A DNA stretch of 64,000 bases from Xylanibacter rodentium (GTDB taxonomy: Bacteria > Bacteroidota > Bacteroidia > Bacteroidales > Bacteroidaceae), in the NCBI RefSeq assembly GCF_013166575.1, contig NZ_JABKKE010000018.1, positions 25,285-89,284 of the forward strand, in the 5' to 3' direction. Position 1 is the first letter of the stretch. Each line of letters starts with the position of its first letter. The position numbers and the translations under genes were made by a program. A model generated the notes under the pieces. That model was not told the origin of the DNA. It saw nothing but the letters and a program-made list of their open reading frames with translations, and ran no database searches. Of this stretch, positions 53,934-62,232 are shown in pieces.

Positions 53934-54317
53934 TCATTTCTCCTCCTCAAAATCAACATATTCTCCCTCGTTTTTCGAGAATATCTTGCGCCCTGCTTGC
54001 TCAGGCGAACGTTGGTCAATCACAGTAACTCCATTCTGCGCCTTATGGGTACGCTGCGTACGGGCGGAGCCGGTGTCTCCGCCCGTTGACGAAGCTCCAC
54101 CGTGCGACGAGCGCCGTTGAGTGTAGCCATATTGACGGCTGTGCCGGCCTGTGTTGTCGTCTCCGTATGAAGCATCGTCAAACGGGTCGAGCCCCATTGC
54201 CCTGCGTGCAGCGTCACGCAGTCGGCGTACGGTACGGAACACTATATGCGCCATAACCATCATCACTACGGCAACGACGGCAATTACAAATATTATGATA
54301 AACATCAGCATGTGCAT
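53934..54317 (-). CDS. DUF4834 family protein
   Basis: A 127-residue protein with one N-terminal membrane helix (FIIIFVIAVVAVVMMVMAHIVF), then RRLRDAARRAMGLDP, a low-complexity polar stretch (about 50-100) and the conserved C-terminus RKIFSKNEGEYVDFEEE. The acidic EGEYVDFEE end is typical of DUF4834. Function unknown. It follows pssA by 6 bases and is convergent with the small membrane protein gene. Confidence 0.85.
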   Translation of the reverse strand: MHMLMFIIIFVIAVVAVVMMVMAHIVFRTVRRLRDAARRAMGLDPFDDASYGDDNTGRHSRQYGYTQRRSSHGGASSTGGDTGSARTQRTHKAQNGVTVIDQRSPEQAGRKIFSKNEGEYVDFEEEK

Positions 54318-54323
54318 AAGCCC

Positions 54324-55034
54324 CTACCCTTTCCTCATATCTGAAAAGACTGAAAGAGCCACATACCATGCGATGACGGCAGCGAAGCCACTCATACGGA
54401 ACATCAGGAGCAACACGACGGAAGTGACAACAAAGACATATTTCAACTCGTTGCCACGCCATCCCCATGTCTTGAACTTCAAGGCAAACATCGGAATCTC
54501 AGCCACCATCAGCCAACTGCACACCAGCACCATGGCCACCACTCCCGCCACGATATATGGCGACGACGAGAGCCAGGCCTCGCTGCCTGTCACGAGCGAT
54601 GCCCAAAACAGGGCGTTGGCCGGTGTGGGCATGCCGATGAACGACGTTGTCTGACGCTCGTCAAGATTGAACTTGGCAAGACGCAGGGCCGAGAATGCCG
54701 CCATTACAAACGCTACATACGGCAGATATCCGCCCACGGCACCAAGCGAAGACATACAGTCCTGAGTATCGAGGAATGTGTAGATGACGGCCGACGGGGC
54801 CAGGCCGAAAGTGATGCAGTCGGCCAGCGAATCCAGCTCCTTGCCTATGGGCGACGACACGCCCAACAGGCGAGCGCTCATACCGTCGAAGAAATCGAAT
54901 ACGGCACCTATGACGATAAACAGGAAAGCCATCTCATAACGCCCCATAAAAGCGTACGAGACAGCGATGCATCCCGAAACAAGATTGCAGCACGTTAGTG
55001 TGTTGGGAATCTGTCGTGTAATACAATTAGCCAT
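54324..55034 (-). CDS. pssA: CDP-diacylglycerol--serine O-phosphatidyltransferase
   Basis: A 236-residue membrane protein of the CDP-alcohol phosphatidyltransferase family. The catalytic motif is split over FDFFDGMSARLLGVSSPIGKELDSLADCITFGLAPS (D-G-x2-A-R-x8-G-x3-D-x3-D). It makes phosphatidylserine at the inner membrane. The start at 55034 (MANCITRQIPNTLT) is the family start. It is followed by DUF4834 and preceded by psd, which uses its product. Confidence 0.95.
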   Translation of the reverse strand: MANCITRQIPNTLTCCNLVSGCIAVSYAFMGRYEMAFLFIVIGAVFDFFDGMSARLLGVSSPIGKELDSLADCITFGLAPSAVIYTFLDTQDCMSSLGAVGGYLPYVAFVMAAFSALRLAKFNLDERQTTSFIGMPTPANALFWASLVTGSEAWLSSSPYIVAGVVAMVLVCSWLMVAEIPMFALKFKTWGWRGNELKYVFVVTSVVLLLMFRMSGFAAVIAWYVALSVFSDMRKG

Positions 55035-55085
55035 GCCAGTGTTTTTTATAGAATCGTGTCCGGGCACTGCCGTGCACCGGATATA

Positions 55086-55775
55086 TTATTTAAGTTTGGC
55101 GATGACCGTAAGGTCACCCGTGGTGCACTGCCCCATCTTGACACACACCTCTGTACCTAAAGGCAGATATACATCGACGCGCGAACCCAGCTTGATGAAT
55201 CCCAGATGCTCGTCTATATAGCATTCCTCGCCAGGCTTGGCATATGTCACTATACGGCGCGCCATCGCACCGGCAATCTGCCGGCAGAGCACACGCTCTC
55301 CCTCAGGGGTCTCTATCATCACGTCTGCATGTTCGTTCTCCTCGCTGGCCTTGGGAAGCCATGCCTTATGGAAATTGCCGTCCTTATGTACCACCGACAC
55401 CACCTTTCCGTCCACCGGAAACCAGTTGGCATGAACATTGAACAGACTCATGAATATCGAAATCATCAGACGACGGTCGTGGAAATACTCGTTTTCATCG
55501 ACCTCTTCAATCACCACAATCTTACCGTCGGCCGGAGCCACCACCACCCGTTCGGTATCGCCCTCGAAATAGCGTTTGGGACAGCGGTAAAAATTGAGCA
55601 CCACGGTCCATACCGTACCGAACAGGACAACGAAAGACCAGAACGGAACTTTCGAATCAAAATAGCACCATAACAAGGCTGCAACGGCAACAATTGCCAA
55701 CATACTGACCGTCAGTGTGTTCGTACCTTCACGATGTATTCTAATCTTCTTCAGTTTCTTGATTCTCCGTCCCAT
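55086..55775 (-). CDS. psd: Phosphatidylserine decarboxylase (short, archaetidyl-type)
   Basis: A 229-residue proenzyme. Two hydrophobic segments lie at about 20-60. The self-cleavage site is Gly-Ser in [16 protein letters not shown] (about residue 200), where the Ser becomes the pyruvoyl group. The Asp and His partners lie in [10 protein letters not shown] and [12 protein letters not shown]. It converts phosphatidylserine to phosphatidylethanolamine. Its gene precedes pssA by 51 bases, so the two sequential enzymes share a transcript. Confidence 0.95.
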   Translation of the reverse strand: MGRRIKKLKKIRIHREGTNTLTVSMLAIVAVAALLWCYFDSKVPFWSFVVLFGTVWTVVLNFYRCPKRYFEGDTERVVVAPADGKIVVIEEVDENEYFHDRRLMISIFMSLFNVHANWFPVDGKVVSVVHKDGNFHKAWLPKASEENEHADVMIETPEGERVLCRQIAGAMARRIVTYAKPGEECYIDEHLGFIKLGSRVDVYLPLGTEVCVKMGQCTTGDLTVIAKLK

Positions 55776-55807
55776 CGATTAATTTTGATTGTTTCTAAAT
55801 TCAAATG

Positions 55808-55815
55808 CAAAGGTA
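55808..55815 (-). promoter_or_regulatory. -7 promoter box for psd-pssA
   Basis: On the minus strand TACCTTTG followed by CA, 32 bases before the psd ATG. Confidence 0.7.
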
Positions 55816-55876
55816 CACCTTTTTTATTTATCTTACAAACTTTTCTCCTTTTTCTTTCTCGCTGATACAAAATATA

Positions 55877-56215
55877 TTTACTTTAACGTATGTTAATCCG
55901 CTTGCGACGTACTATTTGTGCCCTACGAGCCGAAAAACGGCATTTTTACGTCAAAACAGGAAGCGCTGACTGTCAGCGAGTTACGGCAACGCCACTTCAA
56001 AAGAGCCATGTAAAGAAAGCAGAGAGGGCCGTTTGGCCTTGCAACGGGGCCGTTATTGCATTGCGACGGCGGCCCCGTTGCAAGGCCAAACGGCCGTTAC
56101 GGGAATGCCGGGAGGCCCTTACGGCAAGTTTTCCACCCCGAAAACGGGTGTAAAGAAAGCAGAGAGACCCTCATTGGTTTTCTATTTCGAGAAAAACAAA
56201 ATGCGTTTTTTTCAG
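55877..56215 (+). repeat. Dispersed GC-core element, copy 3
   Basis: It shares with copy 2 the opening TTTACTTTAACGTATGTTAATC, GAGCCGAAAAACG, and both GTAAAGAAAGCAGAGAGG motifs. The core contains a perfect 26-bp inverted repeat (56027-56052 against 56070-56095, GC-rich, 17-base loop) and then GTTACGGGAATGCCGGGAGGCC. The end is TTTTCTATTTCGAGAAAAA. It occupies most of the 613-base gap between psd and dnaE, and nothing else is seen there. Confidence 0.85.
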
Positions 56216-56388
56216 AATAATCCATACAAAATTACGATATCACCGGCAGACACCTGTCTCAGTCGGGATTGTCATCGGCTGCACAATCAAGACATAGGAG
56301 TTTTTGGATTTTCTTATTGTTTAATTTGGCAGTCTTACGGTTTCTGCGTAACTTTACGCCTCCAAATCAAAACAGGAGGGCATAAGAC

Positions 56389-59300
56389 ATGGAAGATTTC
56401 GTACACCTGCACGTACATACATACTACTCGATACTCGACGGACAGGCCAGTATATCGAAGCTGGTCGACAAGGCCGTGGGCAACGGCATGCGCGGCATGG
56501 CCATCACCGACCACGGCAACATGATGGGCATAAAGGAGTTTTTCAACTACTGCAAGGGCGTGAACGGCAAGCGGAAAGATGCCGGACAGGAACCCTTCAA
56601 ACCCATCTTCGGCTGCGAAATGTATGTAGTGCGCAACGGCCGGCGGCTGACAGACAAAGAAAAAGCCCAAGGCGACAGCGGCGGTAACCACCTCGTGGTG
56701 CTGGCAAAGAACGAAAAAGGTTATCACAATCTGATAAAGCTGGTGTCGAAAGCGTGGACCGACGGATTCTATACCCGCCCGCGAACGGACCATGTCGAAC
56801 TTGAGAAATATCACGAGGGCCTCATTGTCTGCTCGGCGTGTATAGCGGGTGAGGTGCCGGCAAAAATACTGAAAGGCGACATCGCGGGAGCAGAAGAGTC
56901 GGTGCTGTGGTTCAAGCGCGTCTTCGGAGACGACTACTATCTGGAACTGCAACGCCATGAGGTCAAGGACCCGTCGATACGCGCCAACCGCGAGACATTC
57001 CCTTTGCAGCAACAGGCCAACAAGGTCATCATAGAACTGGCCCGGAAACACGATGTCAAACTGGTGTGCACCAACGACAGCCACTTTGTCGACGAGGAGA
57101 ACGCCGAGGCCCACGACCGCCTGCTATGTCTTTCGACCGGCAAGGACCTCGACGACCCCACACGTATGCTATACTCAAAACAGGAATGGTTCAAGACACG
57201 CGAGGAGATGAACGATGTGTTCTGCGATATCCCCGAGGCTCTGGCCAACACGTGCGAGATACTGGACAAGGTGGAGACCTACTCCATCGACCACGACCCA
57301 ATCATGCCTTTCTTCCCCATTCCGGCAGAATTCGGCTCGGAAGAGGAGTATAGGAAACGTATTACCGAGCAGGAACTCTACGATGAATTTACGAGCGACG
57401 AAAACGGCGAAAACCAGCTGTCACCCGAGGAAGGCGCCAAAAAGATAAAGAAACTTGGAGGATACGACCGTCTGTACAGAATAAAGTTCGAGGCCGACTA
57501 TCTGTCGAAGCTGGCTTACGACGGTGCGCGCCGGCTCTACGGCGACCCGCTGACGGACGAGGTGCGGGAGCGGGTGAACTTCGAGTTGCACATAATGAAG
57601 ACGATGGGATTTCCCGGCTACTTCCTCATTGTACAGGATTTCATCAACTCAGCCCGCGAAGAGCTGGGCGTGATGGTAGGCCCAGGACGTGGCTCCGCCG
57701 CCGGCAGCGTGGTGGCCTACTGTCTGGGAATCACCAAGATAGACCCCATCAAGTACGACCTTCTGTTCGAGCGTTTCCTCAATCCCGACCGCATCTCATT
57801 GCCCGATATCGATACCGACTTCGACGACGACGGACGCGGACGCGTGCTCGAATGGGTGGAAGACAAATACGGGCACGACAAGGTGGCCCACATCATCACC
57901 TACGGCACCATGGCCACCAAAAACTCCATCAAGGACGTTGCCCGTGTGGAGAAGCTGCCGCTGGAACGCAGCAACCAACTCTGCAAAGCCATACCGGACA
58001 AACTCCCTGGCGGCCTGAAGATGAACCTGACCAACGCCATCAACGTCATCCCGGAGTTGCGCGAAGCCGAGGCAAGCACAAACCGTCTGGAAAGCGAGAC
58101 GATACGCTATGCCCGAATGCTGGAAGGCACCGTACGCAACACCGGCATACATGCCTGCGGAACCATCATCTGCCGTGACCCGATAAGCGACTGGGTACCG
58201 GTGTCGACAGCCGAAGACAAGAGCGACCCCGGACACAAACTGCTTTGCACGCAGTACGACGGCCACGTGATCGAGGAGACAGGACTTATCAAGATGGACT
58301 TCCTCGGACTGAAGACACTGTCACAGCTTAAAGAGGCCGTAGAGAACGTACGTCTGCGCACGGGCGAAGTGATCGACCTCGACACCATTCCTATCGACGA
58401 TCCGCTGACATACCAGCTCTATTGCGAGGGCCGCACGATAGGCACATTCCAGTTTGAATCGGCCGGCATGCAGAAGTATCTGAGAGAACTGAAGCCGTCG
58501 GTATTCGAAGATCTTATAGCCATGAACGCTCTTTACCGTCCGGGCCCGATGGACTACATCCCGTCGTTCATAGCCCGAAAGAACGGCCGGGAGGAGATAA
58601 AGTACGACATACCGTGCATGGAGAAATATCTGAAAGACACTTACGGCATCACGGTATATCAGGAGCAAGTCATGCTCCTCTCACGGCAGCTGGCCGACTT
58701 CACCCGAGGCGAGAGCGACGCTCTGCGAAAAGCGATGGGCAAGAAGAAGAAGGCCATCGTCGACGCGATGAAGCCGAAATTCATTGAAGGCGGAAAGAAG
58801 AACGGCCACGACCCGAAAGTGCTCGAGAAGATATGGGGCGACTGGGAGAAGTTCGCATCGTATGCCTTCAACAAGAGCCATGCCACATGCTACTCGTGGG
58901 TGGCCTATCAGACGGCTTATCTGAAAGCCCACTATCCGGCTGAGTTCATGGCCGGAATCATGAGCCGAAGCCTTGACAACATCAACGATATAACCAAGTT
59001 CATGGACGAATGCCGCGCGATGGGCATACCCACCCTGGGACCCGACGTGAACGAGAGCCGCCAAAAGTTCAGCGTGAACAAGAAAGGCGAGATACGTTTC
59101 GGAATCAGTGCCATCAAGGGTGTGGGCGGTGCGGCGGCCGACGCCATCATATCGGAACGCGAGAAGAACGGCCCGTACACGAGCATATTCGACTTCATAC
59201 AGCGTGTCAATCTTGGCGCCGTCAACCGAAAATGTGTCGAATCGCTCGTACTGAGCGGCGGGTTCGACAGCTTCGGACAATTGCGCCGAGAAGATTTTTT

Positions 59301-60108
59301 CGCGAAAAACACAAAAGGAGAGATGTTCATCGACACCTTCGTGCGATACGGCCAGACTTATCAGATGGAGCAGAGCCAGATGCGCAACTCACTCTTCGGT
59401 GGAGAGAACGAAATCGAAATAGCCACACCGCAAATAATAAAAGGGGATATGTGGAGCGACATCGAACGGCTCAACCGCGAGCGCGAGCTGGTGGGTATCT
59501 ACATATCAGCCCATCCGTTGGACGAGTTCAAAATTGTGCTCGACAATCTGTGCAACACCAACTGCGCCGAACTTTCCGACATATCGTCACTAAGCAATCG
59601 CGAGGACATAACCATAGGCGGGATAGTGACAGACATAAAGTCAAAGTTCACAAAAACCGGCAAGCCGTGCGGATTCGTTACCATCGAAGATTTCGAAGGC
59701 TCGGGAGAACTGGCCATGTTCGGTGAAGACTGGGGGCGATGGAGCGGAATGTTCAAAGAAGGATGCACCATATATATCACTGCCAAATGCCAGCAACGCT
59801 ACCGCGACAGTCAGTTTTTCGACCTGAAAGTGCAGAACATAGAATATTTGCAGACCATCAAGGACAAGGCAATAGACCGTATCACCATCTCTTTGCTGAC
59901 AGACGAGCTGAACGATCAGATAGTAACCGAGCTGAACGAAATAATAGCCGACAGCCCTGGAAGCACCAAGCTGTTCTTCCAACTGCACGATGCAAGCGGC
60001 AAGAACCATGTGCTGCTGCAATGCAAACGACACACGGTAGACGTAAAACGCACTCTCATCACATACATAGAACAGAACAAGAATGTACTTGACTACAAGA
60101 TAAACTGA
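56389..60108 (+). CDS. dnaE: DNA polymerase III, alpha subunit
   Basis: A 1239-residue DnaE-type replicative polymerase. The N-terminal PHP domain starts FVHLHVHTYYSILDGQ and includes ITDHGNMMG. The palm has VGPGRGSAAGSVVAYCLGI and the catalytic PDIDTDFDDDGRG at about residue 467, with LYRPGPMDYIPSF and SYAFNKSHATCYSWV in the fingers. An OB-fold (TIGGIVTDIKSKFTKTGKPC) lies at about 1065. It is the main chromosomal polymerase. A weak TAACTTTA -7 box lies 33 bases upstream. It is divergent from psd across copy 3 of the dispersed element. Confidence 0.98.
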   Translation: MEDFVHLHVHTYYSILDGQASISKLVDKAVGNGMRGMAITDHGNMMGIKEFFNYCKGVNGKRKDAGQEPFKPIFGCEMYVVRNGRRLTDKEKAQGDSGGNHLVVLAKNEKGYHNLIKLVSKAWTDGFYTRPRTDHVELEKYHEGLIVCSACIAGEVPAKILKGDIAGAEESVLWFKRVFGDDYYLELQRHEVKDPSIRANRETFPLQQQANKVIIELARKHDVKLVCTNDSHFVDEENAEAHDRLLCLSTGKDLDDPTRMLYSKQEWFKTREEMNDVFCDIPEALANTCEILDKVETYSIDHDPIMPFFPIPAEFGSEEEYRKRITEQELYDEFTSDENGENQLSPEEGAKKIKKLGGYDRLYRIKFEADYLSKLAYDGARRLYGDPLTDEVRERVNFELHIMKTMGFPGYFLIVQDFINSAREELGVMVGPGRGSAAGSVVAYCLGITKIDPIKYDLLFERFLNPDRISLPDIDTDFDDDGRGRVLEWVEDKYGHDKVAHIITYGTMATKNSIKDVARVEKLPLERSNQLCKAIPDKLPGGLKMNLTNAINVIPELREAEASTNRLESETIRYARMLEGTVRNTGIHACGTIICRDPISDWVPVSTAEDKSDPGHKLLCTQYDGHVIEETGLIKMDFLGLKTLSQLKEAVENVRLRTGEVIDLDTIPIDDPLTYQLYCEGRTIGTFQFESAGMQKYLRELKPSVFEDLIAMNALYRPGPMDYIPSFIARKNGREEIKYDIPCMEKYLKDTYGITVYQEQVMLLSRQLADFTRGESDALRKAMGKKKKAIVDAMKPKFIEGGKKNGHDPKVLEKIWGDWEKFASYAFNKSHATCYSWVAYQTAYLKAHYPAEFMAGIMSRSLDNINDITKFMDECRAMGIPTLGPDVNESRQKFSVNKKGEIRFGISAIKGVGGAAADAIISEREKNGPYTSIFDFIQRVNLGAVNRKCVESLVLSGGFDSFGQLRREDFFAKNTKGEMFIDTFVRYGQTYQMEQSQMRNSLFGGENEIEIATPQIIKGDMWSDIERLNRERELVGIYISAHPLDEFKIVLDNLCNTNCAELSDISSLSNREDITIGGIVTDIKSKFTKTGKPCGFVTIEDFEGSGELAMFGEDWGRWSGMFKEGCTIYITAKCQQRYRDSQFFDLKVQNIEYLQTIKDKAIDRITISLLTDELNDQIVTELNEIIADSPGSTKLFFQLHDASGKNHVLLQCKRHTVDVKRTLITYIEQNKNVLDYKIN

Positions 60109-60254
60109 CACCCCGGAAAGACAAGCATAAATGCGGCACCGGACTTACGCTATGGCTAAAATACATTCTATGCCAAAGACGCCTTAGGCCTGTTAAAAGC
60201 CCCAAAGCCTGCTTAAAAAGTCATTATCCGCTTGGCGGTATCAATGGTTTTGAG

Positions 60255-60262
60255 TATTTTTG
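60255..60262 (+). promoter_or_regulatory. -7 promoter box for trxA
   Basis: TATTTTTG followed by CA, with a 107-base leader before the trxA ATG. The 260-base gap after dnaE holds no other feature. Confidence 0.6.
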
Positions 60263-60369
60263 CACATAACAAGGATCATGTCCCGCTATAACAAACCGTC
60301 CAAAATGACAATGACGGAACAACAAAAGACGGTATACAAAACATATAAACAAATAAAAACAAAAGAACA

Positions 60370-60684
60370 ATGGAAGTAAAAATCACAAACGAAAATTTTG
60401 AAAGTCTTAAGAATGGCGAACAGCCGTTAGTAGTGGATTTCTGGGCTACATGGTGCGGCCCGTGCCGAATGATAGCTCCAATAGTCGAAGAACTGGCAAA
60501 GGAATACGACGGTAAAATCACCGTAGGAAAGTGCGACGTGGAGGAGTGTGACGACATTGCCGCGGAATTCGGGATACGCAACATACCTACAATTCTGTTC
60601 TTCAAGGGCGGACAAGTGGTTGACAAAACTGTCGGGGCTGTGTCAAAAGCCAAACTCGAAGAAAAATTCCAAGCCCTGCTATAA
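60370..60684 (+). CDS. trxA: Thioredoxin
   Basis: A 104-residue thioredoxin with the redox motif WCGPC in DFWATWCGPCRMIAP (about residues 30-34), GKCDVEECDDIAAEFGIRNIPTI with the cis-Pro, and LFFKGGQVVDKTVGA. It reduces protein disulfides in the cytosol. Three bases separate it from the next gene, so they are co-transcribed. Confidence 0.97.
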   Translation: MEVKITNENFESLKNGEQPLVVDFWATWCGPCRMIAPIVEELAKEYDGKITVGKCDVEECDDIAAEFGIRNIPTILFFKGGQVVDKTVGAVSKAKLEEKFQALL

Positions 60685-60687
60685 CCT

Positions 60688-61017
60688 ATGGCCGACTTTG
60701 AAGAAGAACTCCGGCTTGACGCGGAAGAGAACGCCCGCGAAGCCGAGTATATACTCAATGCCCTGCCTGCCGACTTGAAAGACAAATACTCCACAGACGA
60801 TATACTATATATGATGGACGTCATAGTGGAGTATTATTTCGAAAGCGGCATACTCGAAGGAGGTGACGACAACGATTACGTTGACATTGATCTGCAGGCC
60901 GTAGCCGAATTTGTATGCAGCAAGGCAAAAGAAGACGGCCGTGGGGAATATTCTGCCGACGAAGTGCTCTTCGTGGCACAGGCCGACTTGGATTTTCAGG
61001 AAGAGAATCTTGACTGA
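60688..61017 (+). CDS. Small acidic protein of unknown function, downstream of trxA
   Basis: A 109-residue, strongly acidic soluble protein (EEELRLDAEENAREAEYILNAL, YVDIDLQAVAEFVCSKAKEDGRG, ADLDFQEENLD). It has no signal or membrane segment and no recognised family name. The spacing of 3 bases from trxA suggests a linked role. It ends before an exceptionally long perfect hairpin. Confidence 0.8.
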   Translation: MADFEEELRLDAEENAREAEYILNALPADLKDKYSTDDILYMMDVIVEYYFESGILEGGDDNDYVDIDLQAVAEFVCSKAKEDGRGEYSADEVLFVAQADLDFQEENLD

Positions 61018-61030
61018 AGTCTGTATATCA

Positions 61031-61107
61031 ACACAGGTATAAAAAGACAGAGGGAATGTATCGCCGACAGTTCACGATACATTCCCTCTGTCTTTTTATA
61101 CCTGTGT
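61031..61107. terminator. 33-bp perfect hairpin after the trxA operon
   Basis: Arms 61031-61063 and 61075-61107 are exact reverse complements, with an 11-base loop. The lower stem contains AAAAAGACAGAGGG/CCCTCTGTCTTTTT, so it has U-rich RNA sides in both directions. It is far longer than a normal terminator. Confidence 0.85.
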
Positions 61108-61223
61108 ACGGTTTGCATTATCATAATAATACCAAAATCATACACTTTCATGACAGGAATCAATTAAAACCACATAAAACGACAATTCCGGACACATTGT
61201 TTGGCCACTCTGAAAAAACACCT

Positions 61224-61231
61224 TAACTTTG
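61224..61231 (+). promoter_or_regulatory. -7 promoter box for the two small membrane peptides
   Basis: TAACTTTG followed by CA, with a 123-base leader before the ATG at 61355. Confidence 0.6.
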
Positions 61232-61354
61232 CACCGGAAACAGTAAGGATAACGATTATATTTATCAGAGGATAACAAACAACTAACAACTTGGGGTCGA
61301 CAAATTCTTTAAAGAACGAGGAAAGCCCTTAAAACAAAGAAAGGTAAAAAGATT

Positions 61355-61447
61355 ATGGTAACATTAAGTATTATTTTCGCAGTGGTATTTGTGACAACAA
61401 TAGCACATGCAATGTATCTCGGAAGAAAACTCGACATGAAGAAATAA
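61355..61447 (+). CDS. Small single-pass membrane peptide, 30 residues
   Basis: Translation gives a Met, a hydrophobic core (LSIIFAVVFVTTIAHAMYLG) and a basic tail (GRKLDMKK). It follows a good promoter and an A/G-rich AAAGAAAGG stretch. A second peptide of similar build follows 101 bases later, and the pair ends in a strong terminator. A real small-protein transcript is therefore likely although nothing is known of its function. Confidence 0.55.
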   Translation: MVTLSIIFAVVFVTTIAHAMYLGRKLDMKK

Positions 61448-61548
61448 CATGTTGCCAGTTTACAGATACAAACAGAAAACACAAAAAGAACGCCCCGGCT
61501 TCACTGCCATGCGGGCATAGTAAGAAACAAAAGAAAGGATAACACATT

Positions 61549-61638
61549 ATGGAAATATTTGCAATGGTAGCCGTTGCCACCGCCATATTCGCAGTGATAA
61601 CACCATGTATAATGAGAATGTCTATGCACAACAGATAA
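61549..61638 (+). CDS. Small single-pass membrane peptide, 29 residues
   Basis: MEIFAMVAVATAIFAVITPC followed by IMRMSMHNR: one hydrophobic segment and a short basic end, like the upstream 30-residue peptide. It is preceded by AAAGAAAGGATAAC, close to the AAAGAAAGGTAAAA before the first peptide, which suggests a duplicated start region. Confidence 0.55.
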   Translation: MEIFAMVAVATAIFAVITPCIMRMSMHNR

Positions 61639-61663
61639 AGACTATTGATAACAACATATGAAA

Positions 61664-61704
61664 ACAACCCCTCGAAAAAGCCGCAAGACTCTTCGAGGGG
61701 TTGT
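61664..61704 (+). terminator. Rho-independent terminator after the small peptides
   Basis: 13-bp perfect arms (ACAACCCCTCGAA at 61664-61676 and complement at 61692-61704) followed by TTTTTATT. Just downstream an 18-bp unit (TAATCCGAAAGCATATTA) occurs twice with a 21-bp period at 61714 and 61735. Confidence 0.85.
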
Positions 61705-61782
61705 TTTTTATTCTAATCCGAAAGCATATTATTATAATCCGAAAGCATATTAGAATAATATGAAGACATCCGTCCGCCGCAC

Positions 61783-62196
61783 TCAGAAGGTCACGGTACG
61801 GCCGCCATCTCCTTGCTCGGCTATGGTTACCTTAAGAGCATCGCCGGGCAGAAGCTCCTCTACAAGTTCCGGCCATTCGATAAGACAGAGAGCTCCACTA
61901 TAAAAATAGTCCTCATATCCCATATCGTACACCTCGTCGAGCTTCTTTATCCGATAGAAGTCAAAATGATAAATAAGTTCGCCTGTAGCATCCGAACGGT
62001 ATTCGTTCACTATGGCGAATGTCGGCGACGTGATTACATCGTCCACTCCCAACTCTTCACACACAGCCTTTATAAACGTTGTCTTGCCGGCCCCCATCTT
62101 GCCGTAGAAAGCTATTACGGTACTATCTCCGATAGCGTTCACAAAACGTCGGGCCGCTTCACGGATATTGTCCAAACTGTCTATTCTTATTTCCAT
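61783..62196 (-). CDS. tsaE: tRNA threonylcarbamoyladenosine synthesis ATPase TsaE
   Basis: A 137-residue P-loop protein with [21 protein letters not shown] (Walker A, about residues 30-42), [10 protein letters not shown] (switch region) and HFDFYRIKK with the DY...W end ([14 protein letters not shown]). It is the ATPase of the TsaB-TsaD-TsaE complex that makes t6A37 in tRNA. It lies 36 bases after porX on the same strand. Confidence 0.95.
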   Translation of the reverse strand: MEIRIDSLDNIREAARRFVNAIGDSTVIAFYGKMGAGKTTFIKAVCEELGVDDVITSPTFAIVNEYRSDATGELIYHFDFYRIKKLDEVYDMGYEDYFYSGALCLIEWPELVEELLPGDALKVTIAEQGDGGRTVTF

Positions 62197-62232
62197 AATA
62201 CAAATGCTTCATTTATGTTATCTTTCCTTAAA

